A stretch of 6,870 nucleotides of DNA, from contig JAEZJH010000170.1 in NCBI GenBank assembly GCA_023436385.1, positions 1-6,870 of the forward strand. Reading direction: 5' to 3'. The first letter of the stretch is position 1, and every line of letters begins with the position of its first letter. Shown here one piece after another: positions 6,245 through 6,870 of this stretch. This DNA comes from Pseudomonadota bacterium (lineage in GTDB: Bacteria > Myxococcota > Myxococcia > Myxococcales > Vulgatibacteraceae). The notes under the pieces were generated by a model that was given only the letters and a program-made list of their open reading frames with translations, was not told where the DNA came from and did no database searches. Made by a program: the position numbers and the translations under genes.

Positions 6245-6870
6245 ATGGGACCGCCCCGCGATCGCCTTTCACTTCCCGTGCTCCCGGCGGACACCGTGCC
6301 GGGAGAGGATGGGCTCACCCGCCGCGGCTTCCTCGGGCTCCTCGGCGCCGGCGCCGCCCTCGCCGCCTGTGGCCCGCCGGCGGAGGGGATCCTCCCCTAC
6401 TCCCGACAGCCGCCGGAGGTGATCCCGGGAAAACCCACCTTTTACGCGACCACCCGGGTCGAAGGCGGCCTGGGGATCGGGCTCCTCGCGGAGAGCCACG
6501 TGGGCCGGCCGACCAAGCTCGAGGGCAACCCCGGCCATCCGGCCAGCCTGGGCGCCACCTCCGCCCGGGACCAGGCCTCGATCCTCGAGCTCTACGATCC
6601 GGGCCGGGGCCGAACCCTGTCCCGGAACGGCACCCCCGCCTCTTGGGACGAGCTGGTCCAGACCATCCGCGCGGCGACCGCGGATGGCGGCGCCGGCGTC
6701 GCCTTCCTGCTCCGGCCGATCTCCTCGCCACTCGCTGCGGCCACCATCGATCGGGTCCGGCTCCGGCTGCCGGGCGCACGGTTTTGGTTCTGGGATCCGG
6801 CGGCCGGTACCGGCTCCGCGGAGGCGTCGCGCCGGCTCTTCGGCTCGCCGCTCGTCCCGCGGTACCGGTT
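6245..6870 (+). CDS. actB: ActB, molybdopterin-oxidoreductase-like subunit of alternative complex III (N-terminal 208 residues)
   Basis: ActB is the large periplasmic subunit of alternative complex III. It resembles molybdopterin oxidoreductases but in characterised complexes has no molybdenum cofactor, and its C-terminal part carries the iron-sulfur clusters (outside this window). Residues 25-41 are a twin-arginine signal (TRRGFLGLLGAGAALAA) ending in Cys42, a lipobox-like context, so a lipid anchor is possible. Family-like segments follow: GILPYSRQPPEVIPGKP (48-64), FYATT, then a LLAESHVGRPTKLEGNPGHP run (80-99), SLGATSARDQASILELYDP (101-119) and ASWDELV. AGGAG at 6237-6241 overlaps the actA stop and serves as the ribosome site, three bases before the ATG. 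The frame is open to the window edge, about one fifth of the usual ActB length of roughly 1000 residues. The rest of the act operon is expected beyond. Confidence 0.92.
   Translation, partial: MGPPRDRLSLPVLPADTVPGEDGLTRRGFLGLLGAGAALAACGPPAEGILPYSRQPPEVIPGKPTFYATTRVEGGLGIGLLAESHVGRPTKLEGNPGHPASLGATSARDQASILELYDPGRGRTLSRNGTPASWDELVQTIRAATADGGAGVAFLLRPISSPLAAATIDRVRLRLPGARFWFWDPAAGTGSAEASRRLFGSPLVPRYR

Overview
The window is very GC-rich, with G or C at most third codon positions. It looks like a Myxococcota (myxobacterial, former delta-proteobacterial) chromosome. The pointers are a MYXO-CTERM-like tail (Gly/Cys-rich stretch, short hydrophobic helix, run of Arg), Cys-rich repeats and an OmpA-family protein with thrombospondin-type-3 acidic repeats, all next to genes for alternative complex III. 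The lineage is inferred from protein architecture only.

Layout. Positions 1-261 (minus) hold the first 87 codons of an unrecognised protein that runs off the left edge. Positions 262-498 are a short gap with one strong hairpin just after the next gene's stop. Positions 499-5157 (minus) are one uninterrupted 1552-codon reading frame that reads like two secreted proteins joined end to end. The N-terminal 1060 or so residues are a probable lipoprotein: DUF11-like domain, three beta-rich repeats, four Cys-rich repeats of about 150 residues, and a MYXO-CTERM-like tail. The remainder is a complete OmpA-family outer-membrane protein with its own signal peptide. No in-frame stop separates them, and this is the most interesting point in the window. 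Positions 5158-5581 are a divergent intergenic region with several inverted repeats. Positions 5582-6238 (plus) encode ActA, the pentaheme cytochrome c of alternative complex III. Positions 6245-6870 (plus) encode the start of ActB, the large molybdopterin-oxidoreductase-like subunit with a Tat signal.

How the parts work together. actA and actB are six bases apart and almost certainly begin an act operon continuing to the right. Alternative complex III oxidises membrane quinol and passes electrons to a periplasmic acceptor or terminal oxidase. The leftward surface-protein gene shares only the intergenic region with it, and no functional link is evident. If the fused frame is real, its topology is self-consistent: the MYXO-CTERM helix would exit to the cytoplasm at the Arg run and the second signal peptide would re-enter the membrane. 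Signal peptidase I could then release the OmpA half, giving two envelope proteins from one translation. A base-call error or internal initiation are the main alternatives.
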